DNA of 64,000 nucleotides. It comes from Pseudanabaena sp. GTDB lineage: Bacteria; Cyanobacteriota; Cyanobacteriia; Pseudanabaenales; Pseudanabaenaceae. The notes below the pieces were generated by a model. That model did no database searches. It worked only from the letters and a program-made list of their open reading frames with translations, and was not told where the DNA came from. Both the position numbers and the translations under genes were made by a program. The stretch is from contig QBMK01000001.1 of the NCBI GenBank assembly GCA_003249035.1, positions 186,001 through 250,000 on the forward strand, read 5' to 3'. How positions within the stretch are numbered: position 1 is the stretch's first letter; every line of letters begins with the position of its first letter. This document shows, piece by piece, positions 50,500-60,415 of the stretch.

Positions 50500-51240
50500 A
50501 TGGAAATATCTGACATGTCTGAAATTATTGAGGAAAACAATGAAGATGAACAGAAAGAATTAGAAGATCAAGACAGCTCTCAAAAGCCGAATGATTCCAA
50601 AAAAGGACAAAAAACAAAAAATAAAAATCAGCTCAATAATTACGTGGCGATCACAGTAGTTTTATTTGTCACCTTCATGGGAGTATGCAAAATTAAAAGT
50701 GACAACGTAGTGCAAGCCATGCAAAAAGCTCAAGCCGATCGCATTGATACATGGTCGTTTTATCAAGCTCGAAACCTGCGCTCCGAGATCGCCAAATCGA
50801 CCGTTGCTCAATTAAAGTTACAATCTCTGGCGGCACAGCAGCCCAAAGTTCGTGCTGAGTATGGTAGGGAAATTGCTAAGTACGAAGCGATCGCCACTAA
50901 ACAAGACCAAGAAAAAAATAAACTGCAGCAGCAAGCCTTAGATGCTGAAAAACTATACGAGCAATTGAATGTTCATGATGACCAGTTTGACTTATCAGAA
51001 GCGGCTTTTGCTCTTGCGATCGCCTTGTTAGCAATGACATCCCTCACCCAAAAAGGCTGGCTTTATGGCGCAGCTATGGTTCCTGCTGCCTTCGGTTTGT
51101 TTATGGGACTTGCCGGTCTATTAAACTGGGATTATCATCCCGATGTTTTGACAAAATATTTGTCAGATAATATTACTCACAAGACCCAACACCAGATAAC
51201 AACCTTGCCTTATCCACAGGTAAAAAGCACAAATCTATAG
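50500..51240 (+). CDS. DUF4337 domain-containing membrane protein
   Basis: AITVVLFVTFMGVCKIKSDNVVQAMQKAQADRIDTWSFYQARNLRSEIAKSTVAQLKLQSL. Confidence 0.8.
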   Translation: MEISDMSEIIEENNEDEQKELEDQDSSQKPNDSKKGQKTKNKNQLNNYVAITVVLFVTFMGVCKIKSDNVVQAMQKAQADRIDTWSFYQARNLRSEIAKSTVAQLKLQSLAAQQPKVRAEYGREIAKYEAIATKQDQEKNKLQQQALDAEKLYEQLNVHDDQFDLSEAAFALAIALLAMTSLTQKGWLYGAAMVPAAFGLFMGLAGLLNWDYHPDVLTKYLSDNITHKTQHQITTLPYPQVKSTNL

Positions 51241-51292
51241 CCAGAAAAAGCACTCAGTGCCTTTTATCCTAATGTATTAAAATAACTAAACA

Positions 51293-51496
51293 ATGAAAAA
51301 CTTTATCCAAAATCTGCTTCGCTATCCCAAGTTCTTAGCCCTAATCACTGGCGGTGTTCTGTCTGTTGTGATTGCGCCGATTATTCCCTTACTCAATAAG
51401 CCTGTGACTGCGATCGCCATGATCTCAGCGATAATTAGTGGATTTATTGGTGTATCGCTAGTATTAAGAGCTATGCTAGGTCTAGATATTGCTTAG
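51293..51496 (+). CDS. Ycf33-like (DUF751) protein
   Basis: MKNFIQNLLRYPKFLALITGGVLSVVIAPIIPLLNKPVTAIAMISAIISGFIGVSLVLRAMLGL. Confidence 0.8.
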   Translation: MKNFIQNLLRYPKFLALITGGVLSVVIAPIIPLLNKPVTAIAMISAIISGFIGVSLVLRAMLGLDIA

Positions 51497-51552
51497 AAAG
51501 CATCCTCAGATTCGATTTGATCCGCAACTTCGCCGCATGTTGAAGCATCACC

Positions 51553-51867
51553 ATGTTAAGCAATATGTTAGACATCATCATTATCTTATTGGTGGGAGTA
51601 GCACCACCACTTATATCTCTATGGGTACTTCACCGTACCCAAGCCCACTATCGGCAAATAATGCAGATAAATTTGGATGCAAACGTTAATCCCAGACCAC
51701 TAAAGCTGAAAGCATTACCCCCAGCCGATTTGACCTGCATTGATGGTTATGGTTATGTGATTGGCAGTGTGAGTTGCAAATATAATGCGCGATCGCCTTA
51801 CATACGTTGTACGGTTAATCCTAGTGGGCCCTGTCAAGATTGTCGGCATTACGACAGTCTGTCATAA
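51553..51867 (+). CDS. DUF6464-like small cyanobacterial membrane protein
   Basis: YGYVIGSVSCKYNARSPYIRCTVNPSGPCQDCRHYDS; N-terminal TM. Confidence 0.65.
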   Translation: MLSNMLDIIIILLVGVAPPLISLWVLHRTQAHYRQIMQINLDANVNPRPLKLKALPPADLTCIDGYGYVIGSVSCKYNARSPYIRCTVNPSGPCQDCRHYDSLS

Positions 51868-51936
51868 CAGTTCGCCTAAGACGGACTATTATCAACAAAT
51901 TTCAAAATTAAAAGTTTACTGTGTAATTACAAATAT

Positions 51937-52341
51937 ATGGCTACTACAAGACGAGTTGCTCGTGTCGCCGAATTAATTAAGCGAGAAGTCAGCAATATGT
52001 TGCTGAAGGATATTAAAGATGATCGCGTGGGTATGGGCATGGTCAGCGTCACCGATGCCGAATTATCAGGCGATCTCCAGCATGTGAAAATTTTTGTCAG
52101 TATCTATGGTACTGAAGAAGCAAGACAACAAACGATGGAGGCTTTAGCCTCAGCTACGGGTTTTATCAAACGTGAAGTTGGGCAGAGATTATCATTGCGT
52201 CGCGTTCCTGAAGTTGTGTTTCATGAAGATCGATCCTTCGAGCGCGGTGTTAAAGTGCTCTCACTAATTAATCAACTTAGCCGAGAACGTGAAGAAAGGG
52301 AGTCCAGCCTCGAAGAAAAGGAGTCAAATCTAAGTGATTGA
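51937..52341 (+). CDS. rbfA: 30S ribosome-binding factor A
   Basis: [75 protein letters not shown]. Confidence 0.92.
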   Translation: MATTRRVARVAELIKREVSNMLLKDIKDDRVGMGMVSVTDAELSGDLQHVKIFVSIYGTEEARQQTMEALASATGFIKREVGQRLSLRRVPEVVFHEDRSFERGVKVLSLINQLSREREERESSLEEKESNLSD

Positions 52342-52969
52342 GTTGATCAAAGCAGGTGGGCCAGTCATGTACCCACTCATGCTCCTATCGGTATTTGCCT
52401 TAGCTGGGATCATGGAGCGTCTCATCTTTTGGTTCGGCATCATTAAGCAAGAACAAAAAACTGCCGAGAATATTTTGGCGATCGCTCGTCACGACTTGAA
52501 ACTTGCATCGCTGACTGCTGAGCAATCCTTAAAGGTTCCTGTAGCAAGGTTTCTATATGCTCCTCTAGCCTTAGAAGATCCTGAACCTGAGCTTTTTCGC
52601 CTCGCCCTTGAAAGCACTGCTGATGAGGAACTAGCTGGAATGCTCAAAGGTGAAAAATTGCTCGAAGCCGCGATTACACTTGCCCCTTTACTGGGACTAT
52701 TAGGAACGATCACTGGATTGATTTCTTCCTTTGGTTCCCTCAAAATTGGGGATGTAGCTGCTAACACTAAATCGGGCTCGCTAACCCAAGGTATTGCAGA
52801 AGCATTAATCACGACTGCCACGGGTATAATTATTGCAATTTTTGCTTCAGTATTTCATCGTCTATTCTTAGCGCTTCAAGATCAGCAAGTGAGGCTATTT
52901 ATGAAGTTTGGCAATCAGTTGGAGCTAATCTACCGCAAACAATGGCAACACAATCAATCTAATTCATAA
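52334..52969 (+). CDS. MotA/TolQ/ExbB proton channel family protein
   Basis: [22 protein letters not shown]...[26 protein letters not shown]. Confidence 0.9.
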   Translation: MIELIKAGGPVMYPLMLLSVFALAGIMERLIFWFGIIKQEQKTAENILAIARHDLKLASLTAEQSLKVPVARFLYAPLALEDPEPELFRLALESTADEELAGMLKGEKLLEAAITLAPLLGLLGTITGLISSFGSLKIGDVAANTKSGSLTQGIAEALITTATGIIIAIFASVFHRLFLALQDQQVRLFMKFGNQLELIYRKQWQHNQSNS

Positions 52970-53053
52970 ACAAAAAGGGTTAATTTCATTAATTCTTTTG
53001 CTCCCTCCCTCGACTACGAATTGATTCCAGCCGCTATTTCTCGTACCTATTGA

Positions 53054-53830
53054 TTAACGATGTAACTGCACAGTTCTCCCATTAATGGGCTGAAGGGGAC
53101 GCGCATCAACTTGATAAATTCTGGAAAATGCTTCGATCTGTTCCTTCGAGACAGTAATTGGTTCCACAAAGATATTCCAACTTACCCCTTCACTACATGG
53201 CGGTGTCGTGAGAGAGCCGCTATAGCTAAAGTAAGCCTTGTTTTTAGGTAAGAGATTAGTTACATTAATCAGGCGATCGCTAACTGTATTTGTCTGTCCA
53301 ATATCAGGAATCTGTTTCCAAATGTCGGCAATTAGAGGATTTAGATTTCCTTCGTTGAGCATAACTCCTATCACGGCAAGTTGTCCCGCCTCATTGCGAT
53401 GCACTAGATGGAGTTCCATTGCCGAGGCTTTGCTGTTAATATTGTGTTCGCTAGGGGTATGAAAATGGAACTGTAGCAATGAATATTTTTCGTCATTGAT
53501 CGTAATCGTACTGCCTTGGGAATAATTGACTTGAATGGTATGACCGTTATTGACAACTATCAAAGGTGTAGGCTTATAATCAAATTTGATTTTTGCGGGA
53601 CTGTCTTCTACAGCCTTTTTGATATCGATCGGCGATTGATCCCTACCTAATTCACACTGTAAAAAATCATCGCTGAGTTTACCCCATTGAGTAGGATTTT
53701 CTGCCCCTCCATAACCCCAATGGGGAGAGGTTGCAGCTAAAACCGGTGGGGTTATTACAATTAATGTCGCTAAAGCGATCGCTAATAACAGCAGCGCATT
53801 CTTGAAATAACTCTTATTAAGTAAGTTCAT
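53054..53830 (-). CDS. Alpha-type carbonic anhydrase, secreted
   Basis: Signal peptide; HWGYGGAENPTQW, RDQSPIDI, LLQFHFHTPSEHNINSKASAMELHLVHRN, YSGSLTTPPCSEGVSWNIF. Confidence 0.93.
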   Translation of the reverse strand: MNLLNKSYFKNALLLLAIALATLIVITPPVLAATSPHWGYGGAENPTQWGKLSDDFLQCELGRDQSPIDIKKAVEDSPAKIKFDYKPTPLIVVNNGHTIQVNYSQGSTITINDEKYSLLQFHFHTPSEHNINSKASAMELHLVHRNEAGQLAVIGVMLNEGNLNPLIADIWKQIPDIGQTNTVSDRLINVTNLLPKNKAYFSYSGSLTTPPCSEGVSWNIFVEPITVSKEQIEAFSRIYQVDARPLQPINGRTVQLHR

Positions 53831-54006
53831 TAGATTTTTAGTGCTTTTGGAAATTCAGCTCAAATATAAAATTTAGAAAGGCTCGCGGATCAAAACTTTC
53901 CAAAATCATTTATATTCCTTTAGCTTGCAAAAGACTGTGATTTTAATTATGAAACTGGTTTTGGTAGATCAATCGTCAACGGGTATAAATCCTCAAAATG
54001 GTTTTC

Positions 54007-54103
54007 TATAGCAATGAAAGTTTTGCTTAGGACATAAAACCCAAATAAATGAAGGTGGCGCGAAGCGCCGCCTTCATTTATTTGGGTTTTATTCATTGCT
54101 ATA
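54007..54103. repeat. TATAGCAATG element, second close copy of 35757-35884
   Basis: tatagcaatgaaagttttgcttaggacataaaacccaaataaatgaaggtggcgc gaa gcgccgccttcatttatttgggttttattcattgctata. Confidence 0.9.
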
Positions 54104-54176
54104 TAACGAGAATTACTGTGCAAGCCACTATAAAATGAAATAAGTAGTTATTTAAAAAATCACAAAAAATTAATTT

Positions 54177-54701
54177 ATGTCGCTAACGCCTGCTTTATTT
54201 GGTCAACTCGCACAAGCAATGGGCGTATTTGTCTTAGCCTGCGCTTTAGTTACAGGGCTAGCTATAGCATTTAAGTGGAGTTGGCGCTATCGAATGGTAG
54301 GCGCAACCCTATTTTCGGTAGTTTTAGTTGTGGGGCTTTTCTCCCTTAGCTTTGAGCCAATTACGCGCTCATCCATTGAAGGTGCTGTACCATTTAAGCT
54401 TGTTTACGATCGCTTCGGGTCAAAAGCCACGATCGCAGTCGCACCAACAACTACGCCTAAACAACTTGAGGCAACTTTAAAACAAGCCAGCAATAACCTA
54501 TTTGCCTCGGGACGTAATGGTCAAGGCGAATCTCAATTGACAATTTATGCTCGTACCGTTGTCCATCCTCGCGAAGGTGTATCTAAGCCCCTATATCTGG
54601 GGCGCGTCAAGCGCTCTATCAGCTTACGAAATGATCCAAATATCGAAGTAGAGATTTTTGCTGATAAATTTGCTGAGCTTCCAAAAGCTCAAAACTCATA
54701 A
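54177..54701 (+). CDS. Ycf51-like (DUF2518) protein
   Basis: N-terminal TM pair, FKWSWRYRMVGATLFSVVLVVGLFSLSFEPITRSSI. Confidence 0.7.
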   Translation: MSLTPALFGQLAQAMGVFVLACALVTGLAIAFKWSWRYRMVGATLFSVVLVVGLFSLSFEPITRSSIEGAVPFKLVYDRFGSKATIAVAPTTTPKQLEATLKQASNNLFASGRNGQGESQLTIYARTVVHPREGVSKPLYLGRVKRSISLRNDPNIEVEIFADKFAELPKAQNS

Positions 54702-54793
54702 CACGGACTAGAGAGTATTCCTAGCATCTTCTCTAGTTTGTAATTAATCCTAAATACTGCTCCCTACAACAGAATAGATGTTGTTCAGTAGCA

Positions 54794-54920
54794 GCAGTTC
54801 TCATTATGAAACCGATATTGTTATTTGCAACACATTTAGCACTGACAAAAACAATATCGGTTTTTTGAAGGCTCTCCTTAGGCGAGCTTTCAAAAAACCG
54901 ATTTTTATAATGCGAATTGC
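54794..54920. repeat. 127-bp GCAGTTCTCATTATGAAACCG...CGATTTTTATAATGCGAATTGC element
   Basis: Same length and same outer ends as 12349-12475 but different inner hairpin arms; central CCTTAGG shared. Confidence 0.85.
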
Positions 54921-55000
54921 TGATTCAGTAGGAAGCAAGTATATTTCTAAAAAGTATTATGGTTTAATGAGACTATATTAGTAAAAGCTGTTTTTAAACT

Positions 55001-57106
55001 ATGCGAGAGCAGTTCTTCAAGACATTAGTAACTTTGTTTGACTGTGCAAATCGTATCGGGGAATCTGAGACGTTAACTGAACAGCAACAAGATGATTTAC
55101 AAAATATTAAATTACTTGGGGAAACTCTAGCCAATTGCTTTGATAATCTAGAAAGAGAAGTAAACATTCTCAAACAAAATATCAAAAGACTCAATAGATC
55201 TAATCTGAGTTTGGAATTTGGTAGTGAAAATGAAATCTATACATTAGTAGCCTTGATCTTTGCTCGTCTCAGACAGTCAATTGATACTGATGAATTACTA
55301 GAAAATGTTGCTTTGGAAATCCATCAATTATTGCAAAGCGATCAAATAATTGTTTATCAGATGGATGATGAAGCTCAAGATTTAAAGCCCATTCAATACG
55401 AGTTTGTTAGTGATTCCAGATACTCTCTACTAGGACAAGTAGTTCCATCAGTTTATACCGATCCTGAGTGGTTAAAAAAATTTCAAACAAGTATTAGTCA
55501 AGTTGTTATTGATGTTTCCAAGGCTGAAACCGATCCTAAGCTCTCTGAGGCACTCACTCCATTAGGGATAAATTCAGCGATCGCAGTTGCCATTCCTAGT
55601 GGCAAAAAATTATGGGGATTAATAATAGTTCATCAATATAACACCCCGTATGATTGGCAAGCATGGGAAATTGAGCTTCTGGAAAGAATCGGAACTCAAC
55701 TAGCGATCGCAATTCATCAAATGCAATTACTAGTTAATTCCGATGACATAAGAATTGAGCGAGATGAAATCATTGCAGAACTACAATATAACCGACTCCA
55801 TGACATATTAACGGGGTTGCCTAATCGCGACTCATTTATGGATTCTTTGGAACTGGCATTTACAAAATTGCAAAAAGATCCTGAACTTATTTTTGCTGTC
55901 TTCTATATAGATTGCGATCGCTTCAAATCAATCAATGATAACTTCGGTATTTCTACTGGAAATCAGCTATTACAGGAAATAAGTAAGCGTATAGCTACGT
56001 ATTGCAAAAACAATACAACTATTGCAAGAATTGATAGTGATGAATTTGCGATTTTAGTTGAAAATCTTGTCGGAGAAGAGATTGAGCTTGAAGGTCGTTT
56101 TATACAATTAGCTGACCAAATTCTCGATAGTTTCAAGGAGTCATTTAGTATTAATGAACATCAAATTCTTTCCTCGGTTAGTATTGGTATAGCTATTAGC
56201 AATCTTGAATATATTTATCCAAGTGAAATTTTGCGAGATGCTAATATTGCGATGCATCATTCACGTAAAATCGGCAAAGGAAAACAAGCATTATTTAAAC
56301 CTAATATGCATCAAACTGCGAAAGTCAGATGGCAGTTAGAAGCTGACTTACAACAGGCGATCGCACGACAAGAACTTTATTTAGTTTATCAGCCTATAGT
56401 TTCATTACATCAACATAAGTTATCAGGATTTGAAGTTTTACTACGTTGGATGCATCCCATACAAGGTCTGATTTCTCCGTTGGAGTTTTTACCAATTGCT
56501 GAAGAGAATGGAGAGATTGTTAATATTGGTTACTGGATTTTAGAAACAGCTTGTAGACAGTTACATGAATGGCAACAAGCATTCCCTCTTATGCCACCAC
56601 TTACTCTAGCCATTAATGTTTCGGCAATCCAAGTTGTCCAGCCAAACTTTGTTGAACGTATTCAAGAAATAATAGCAAGTTATAAAATTACACCGAGCTC
56701 AATTAAATTAGAAATTACCGAATCAATGTTGATGGACAATATTGAGATTTCCTCACAAAAGCTGGAGCAACTTCGAGAAATTGGCGTACAAGTTTATATC
56801 GATGATTTTGGTACTGGTTACTCATCATTTAGCTATCTACAAAATTTGCCGATCGATGTTTTAAAAATTGATCGAAGTTTTACTAATAAAGTCTCCACCG
56901 ATCATAAAAGTCAAAGAATCATTCAGTCAATTTTGCGCTTAGCGCATAACCTTGGTATGGGAATTGTTGTTGAGGGTGTCGAGACATCTCAGGAGCTAGA
57001 TTATTTTGAGGCTCTCGGTGGCAGTAGTATTGAGGTTCAAGGTTACTTTATTTCGCATCCGTTAGACTTTGAAAAAGCAACTCAATGGATTCAATCAAAT
57101 TCCTAG
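55001..57106 (+). CDS. GAF + degenerate GGDEF (DSDEF) + EAL signalling protein
   Basis: GAF-like region; DILTGLPNRDSFMDSL; ARIDSDEFAILVENL; EAL motifs SGFEVLLRWMHP, INVSAIQ, IDDFGTGYSSFSYLQNLPIDVLKIDRSF. Confidence 0.92.
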   Translation: MREQFFKTLVTLFDCANRIGESETLTEQQQDDLQNIKLLGETLANCFDNLEREVNILKQNIKRLNRSNLSLEFGSENEIYTLVALIFARLRQSIDTDELLENVALEIHQLLQSDQIIVYQMDDEAQDLKPIQYEFVSDSRYSLLGQVVPSVYTDPEWLKKFQTSISQVVIDVSKAETDPKLSEALTPLGINSAIAVAIPSGKKLWGLIIVHQYNTPYDWQAWEIELLERIGTQLAIAIHQMQLLVNSDDIRIERDEIIAELQYNRLHDILTGLPNRDSFMDSLELAFTKLQKDPELIFAVFYIDCDRFKSINDNFGISTGNQLLQEISKRIATYCKNNTTIARIDSDEFAILVENLVGEEIELEGRFIQLADQILDSFKESFSINEHQILSSVSIGIAISNLEYIYPSEILRDANIAMHHSRKIGKGKQALFKPNMHQTAKVRWQLEADLQQAIARQELYLVYQPIVSLHQHKLSGFEVLLRWMHPIQGLISPLEFLPIAEENGEIVNIGYWILETACRQLHEWQQAFPLMPPLTLAINVSAIQVVQPNFVERIQEIIASYKITPSSIKLEITESMLMDNIEISSQKLEQLREIGVQVYIDDFGTGYSSFSYLQNLPIDVLKIDRSFTNKVSTDHKSQRIIQSILRLAHNLGMGIVVEGVETSQELDYFEALGGSSIEVQGYFISHPLDFEKATQWIQSNS

Positions 57107-57231
57107 CAGGATGATTTCTTTACCCAAAGAATGTAAAGCGGCGCAAAGCACCTCCTTACATTCTTTGAGTTTTGATTTGTCCAGACTATGACGACCCTAA
57201 GAGGCTAGTGCTTCACCTCCTCACTCGCTTC

Positions 57232-58581
57232 TTAGGAATCAATTGACTGATGATTTTGCAACCAGTCTTGAATTTCTTGAGCAAGCCAAGCAGTTTCTAA
57301 TTCGGTTAGTTTATTATCGCCAAGAATAAGCCTGCTATTCTGTATTTGAATAGCTACTGAGCCTTTAGTTTTATTTGACATGCTTGTGTAAATATACTCA
57401 AGCTGATTTATGGCAAACTTTTGAAGATAATGTTGCCATCCAAATGCTTTCTTGCTTAGTCTAAAAGTACGATCGGACAGATCGACTGAGAAAAATATTG
57501 TTGTGAAGCTTTTAAGGACTTGAAAATAAGCAAGATAAATCACAATCAGAAATATCATGATCGCCATTACAATATTTGCTTTTGCCGTAACAAATGCCAA
57601 TGGAAGCATTCCAAATAATGCAGATAAGGCAAGTAACACCGAAATAAATTTTCCACCAAATTGAGAACTGGGAATGGTGACGACTAATTTTGTTGGAAAT
57701 CGCCAAATTTCAACTCTACTATTAAATGGTTGAGGAATTTTAATTTGACGGTTACTAGCTTTTGGTTTAGTAACTAGCTCTGGATCTTGATACATAGAAT
57801 CGAGCGCTTCTCTTGCTGATGCAAACCGCCGCTTTACGGATGGAGCTGTCATTTTTTGCACCCAATCTAAAAGTTGATGGCTAGCACCACAGCGATCGCG
57901 AAATTGTATATTCAAATCATCATCTTGGGGTAACTCCGCTGGCGAGATCCCTGTCAGTAAATGGATGGCAGTTGCTCCCAAACCATATAAATCTGAAGCA
58001 GGTACTGATCTGCCGCCATACTGCTCCATTGGCGCATAGCCATAGGTTCCGACTACCGTAAAAGTTTTGCCCTCGGCAGATGCTTTATCTTGGACTGCCC
58101 CAAAATCAACCAAATAAATTTCTTGGCGATCGCTCCAGATCAAATTACTTGGCTTAATATCACGATGCAGTACAGGTGGATTCAATCCATGCAAATAAAT
58201 CAAAATCTCTAGAGTATCAATGACAATATCCTCTATCTGTAGCTCGGTAAATTTTTGTCCTTGCACTAACAAGTCCTTGAGGGAGGCTCCTTGAATATTT
58301 TCTTGGACTAGACCAAACCAAAGCGATCGATCGTCAATCGCAAAATAATCTCGATATTTAGGAATACGGGGATGATTTAGCTGTTTGAGGACTTGCGCCT
58401 CACGCTCAAACAGCTTGAGGTCAGCCCACTGCACGTCGCCGCCAAAGGTAAGCAACTTAACAACGACAAATTCCCCATTTGCTTCTAAATCTTTTGCCAG
58501 CCAAGTTTGCCGTCCAGAGTTAAGCCCTAACTGACTTTGCAATTGATATCGCTCTTTGAGGATTTCTTGTGACTGCGGCAT
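57232..58581 (-). CDS. Serine/threonine protein kinase with C-terminal TM region
   Basis: VLHRDIKPSNLIW, LVDFGAVQDK, VGTYGYAPMEQYGG. ATG at 58581 (MPQSQEILKERYQL) preferred because the ORF-track start lies in a terminator. Confidence 0.9.
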   Translation of the reverse strand: MPQSQEILKERYQLQSQLGLNSGRQTWLAKDLEANGEFVVVKLLTFGGDVQWADLKLFEREAQVLKQLNHPRIPKYRDYFAIDDRSLWFGLVQENIQGASLKDLLVQGQKFTELQIEDIVIDTLEILIYLHGLNPPVLHRDIKPSNLIWSDRQEIYLVDFGAVQDKASAEGKTFTVVGTYGYAPMEQYGGRSVPASDLYGLGATAIHLLTGISPAELPQDDDLNIQFRDRCGASHQLLDWVQKMTAPSVKRRFASAREALDSMYQDPELVTKPKASNRQIKIPQPFNSRVEIWRFPTKLVVTIPSSQFGGKFISVLLALSALFGMLPLAFVTAKANIVMAIMIFLIVIYLAYFQVLKSFTTIFFSVDLSDRTFRLSKKAFGWQHYLQKFAINQLEYIYTSMSNKTKGSVAIQIQNSRLILGDNKLTELETAWLAQEIQDWLQNHQSIDS

Positions 58582-58621
58582 AAATACATACAGCTTGTTG
58601 CACAATTTTAGCGCGATTTCA

Positions 58622-58660
58622 CAAAAAAAGAAGGTATGCAATGCATACCTTCTTTTTTTG
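58622..58660. terminator. Terminator downstream of tRNA-Asn
   Basis: aaaaaaagaaggtatgca a tgcataccttcttttttt. Confidence 0.8.
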
Positions 58661-58665
58661 AATAA

Positions 58666-58737
58666 CTCCCCAGGCGGGATTCGAACCTGCGACCGATCGG
58701 TTAACAGCCGATTGCTCTACCACTGAGCTACTGAGGA
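58666..58737 (-). tRNA. tRNA-Asn (anticodon GTT)
   Basis: TCCTCAGTAGCTCAGTGGTAGAGCAATCGGCTGTTAACCGATCGGTCGCAGGTTCGAATCCCGCCTGGGGA + discriminator G; cloverleaf pairs, anticodon loop CTGTTAA. Confidence 0.95.
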
Positions 58738-58929
58738 AAGTAGCGATTTCACTGTGTCAATGACTTCAGCGTTAACAACTATAACGTATAAATGCAGCGA
58801 TCGCGCAATCTTTTTTTTAAGTTTTTTGAGTTTTTTGCAAAGCTCTAGCCATAAAATCCCGCAATTGCAACTAAATTCTTGAATTCTGATAGCGATCGCT
58901 TCATCAACTCTTTTAAAGTTAGCGTATCT

Positions 58930-59859
58930 CTAATCTTTAAAACTTGATCCCAAAGAAATGATCATAGAGCCAGAGACAACTGCGATCGCGCCCGTATAGC
59001 CCAACAAACTTAGAGGCGATGGCGTTAAAAATTGCGGTACAAAGCTTGGCAAGATTGCCGAGGCGGCTAAGGTAACGAGAGGAGCAAGAGTAATCACGGC
59101 ACTGACACGCGAGGCTTCCCAATGTTCCAGAGCCGCCGCAAATGCCCCGTAAGCAATCAAAGTATTAAAAGCACAAAAGATAAGCGCAACTAAGGGTAAT
59201 CCAGATAGAGTGAAGAGTCTAGTAGGATGTGCCATTGGTGCAAATAGAGTTGCTGCGCTGAGATATAGGCATAACAATACGGAGGTCGAAGGCAGATTGA
59301 GTAATAGTTGCTTTTGGGCAAGCCCATAAAATGCCCAAACGATCGCTCCTAAAACTAGAAGCATATTGCCCCAAATATAGGTGTCAAAGCTGGTAACTAG
59401 CGATCGCACTTGGTCATGGGAAAACAGCAGCAGTCCACAAACAAGAATTCCGACACCGCCCCATTGACGATAGTTGTATTTCTCTTTAAATACAACCAAT
59501 GAAGCCATGCCCATCATCACAGGCGCAATTTGGGTAATTACTTGAGCATTATTGGCTGAGGTCTTGCCTACGCCGATCAAAAATAAAATATAGTTGAGCG
59601 ACAGTCCACCAACGGCTACTAAAAACAATGGTAAAGAAATTTTCCGCAATTGTTGCCATGTTGGTAGTTGCTGGCGCAGCGCTAGGTATCCCCCTAGGAA
59701 AATCCCTGAAACAGTAAAGCGAAACCAAGTAACTGTAAAGGGATCTAGCTCTTGGAGGACAATCTTAAGTGCGATAGCCAAAAATCCCCATAGCAAAACC
59801 GTAAGTAACGATAGCGCCAGACCTAAACGCGATCGCCCAGAAACTTGATGTAAAGGCAT
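58930..59859 (-). CDS. EamA/DMT family transporter
   Basis: Ten-TM pattern with two EamA-like halves (VTWFRFTVSGIFLGGYLAL; AQVITQIAPVMMGMASLVVFKEKY; SAVITLAPLVTLAASAIL). Confidence 0.88.
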   Translation of the reverse strand: MPLHQVSGRSRLGLALSLLTVLLWGFLAIALKIVLQELDPFTVTWFRFTVSGIFLGGYLALRQQLPTWQQLRKISLPLFLVAVGGLSLNYILFLIGVGKTSANNAQVITQIAPVMMGMASLVVFKEKYNYRQWGGVGILVCGLLLFSHDQVRSLVTSFDTYIWGNMLLVLGAIVWAFYGLAQKQLLLNLPSTSVLLCLYLSAATLFAPMAHPTRLFTLSGLPLVALIFCAFNTLIAYGAFAAALEHWEASRVSAVITLAPLVTLAASAILPSFVPQFLTPSPLSLLGYTGAIAVVSGSMIISLGSSFKD

Positions 59860-59874
59860 TGAAATTTGGTCTCC

Positions 59875-59917
59875 TAAAATTATAAAGGGGGTTCATTACA
59901 CCCCTTTATAATTTTAG
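59875..59917. terminator. Palindromic terminator between two minus-strand genes
   Basis: cctaaaattataaaggggg ttcattaca cccctttataattttagg. Confidence 0.75.
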
Positions 59918-60177
59918 GCAAACATCTCGACGCTAGAGGAATAAATTGGCTCCACATGAATAGCAATAACGCGCTTAGGGCGGACTAGCAAAATTTCGTT
60001 TAGTTCGGCTCTAACAGGAATAGGCATCAGATCATCCTCACTTGCCTTGGCTTTAAATTGCGACGCGTACCAAGTTTTGACTTCTTCGATGGTTGTAAAT
60101 TTTGTGGTGACTTCCTGCCCACCTTCTAGTTTTAAATGCACGATGTATTCATTTGGCTTTCTGGGTTCTCTCGGCAT
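59914..60177 (-). CDS. Small conserved hypothetical protein
   Basis: MPREPRKPNEYIVHLKLEGGQEVTTKFTTIEEVKTWYASQF...; coherent ORF between transporter and promoter region. Confidence 0.55.
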   Translation of the reverse strand: MPREPRKPNEYIVHLKLEGGQEVTTKFTTIEEVKTWYASQFKAKASEDDLMPIPVRAELNEILLVRPKRVIAIHVEPIYSSSVEMFA

Positions 60178-60415
60178 CTCGATCTACTCCGTCTAAATTT
60201 CGCGTAATCAAGCTGAATTATAGCAACCGCCAAGATGGTTAAGACATAAAACCAAAAAAGTAAGGGCGACGCTTCGCTTCGCCCTTGCTTTTTTGGTTTT
60301 GAGTAGAAGGGATTAGTGTTGCGATAATATTGATGGTCTAAACCAAATAGATTTTAAAATCCTTAATTTGTAAGGCTTTTAAAATCCATTTGTACATTAA
60401 ACAAAGGAATTTAGA

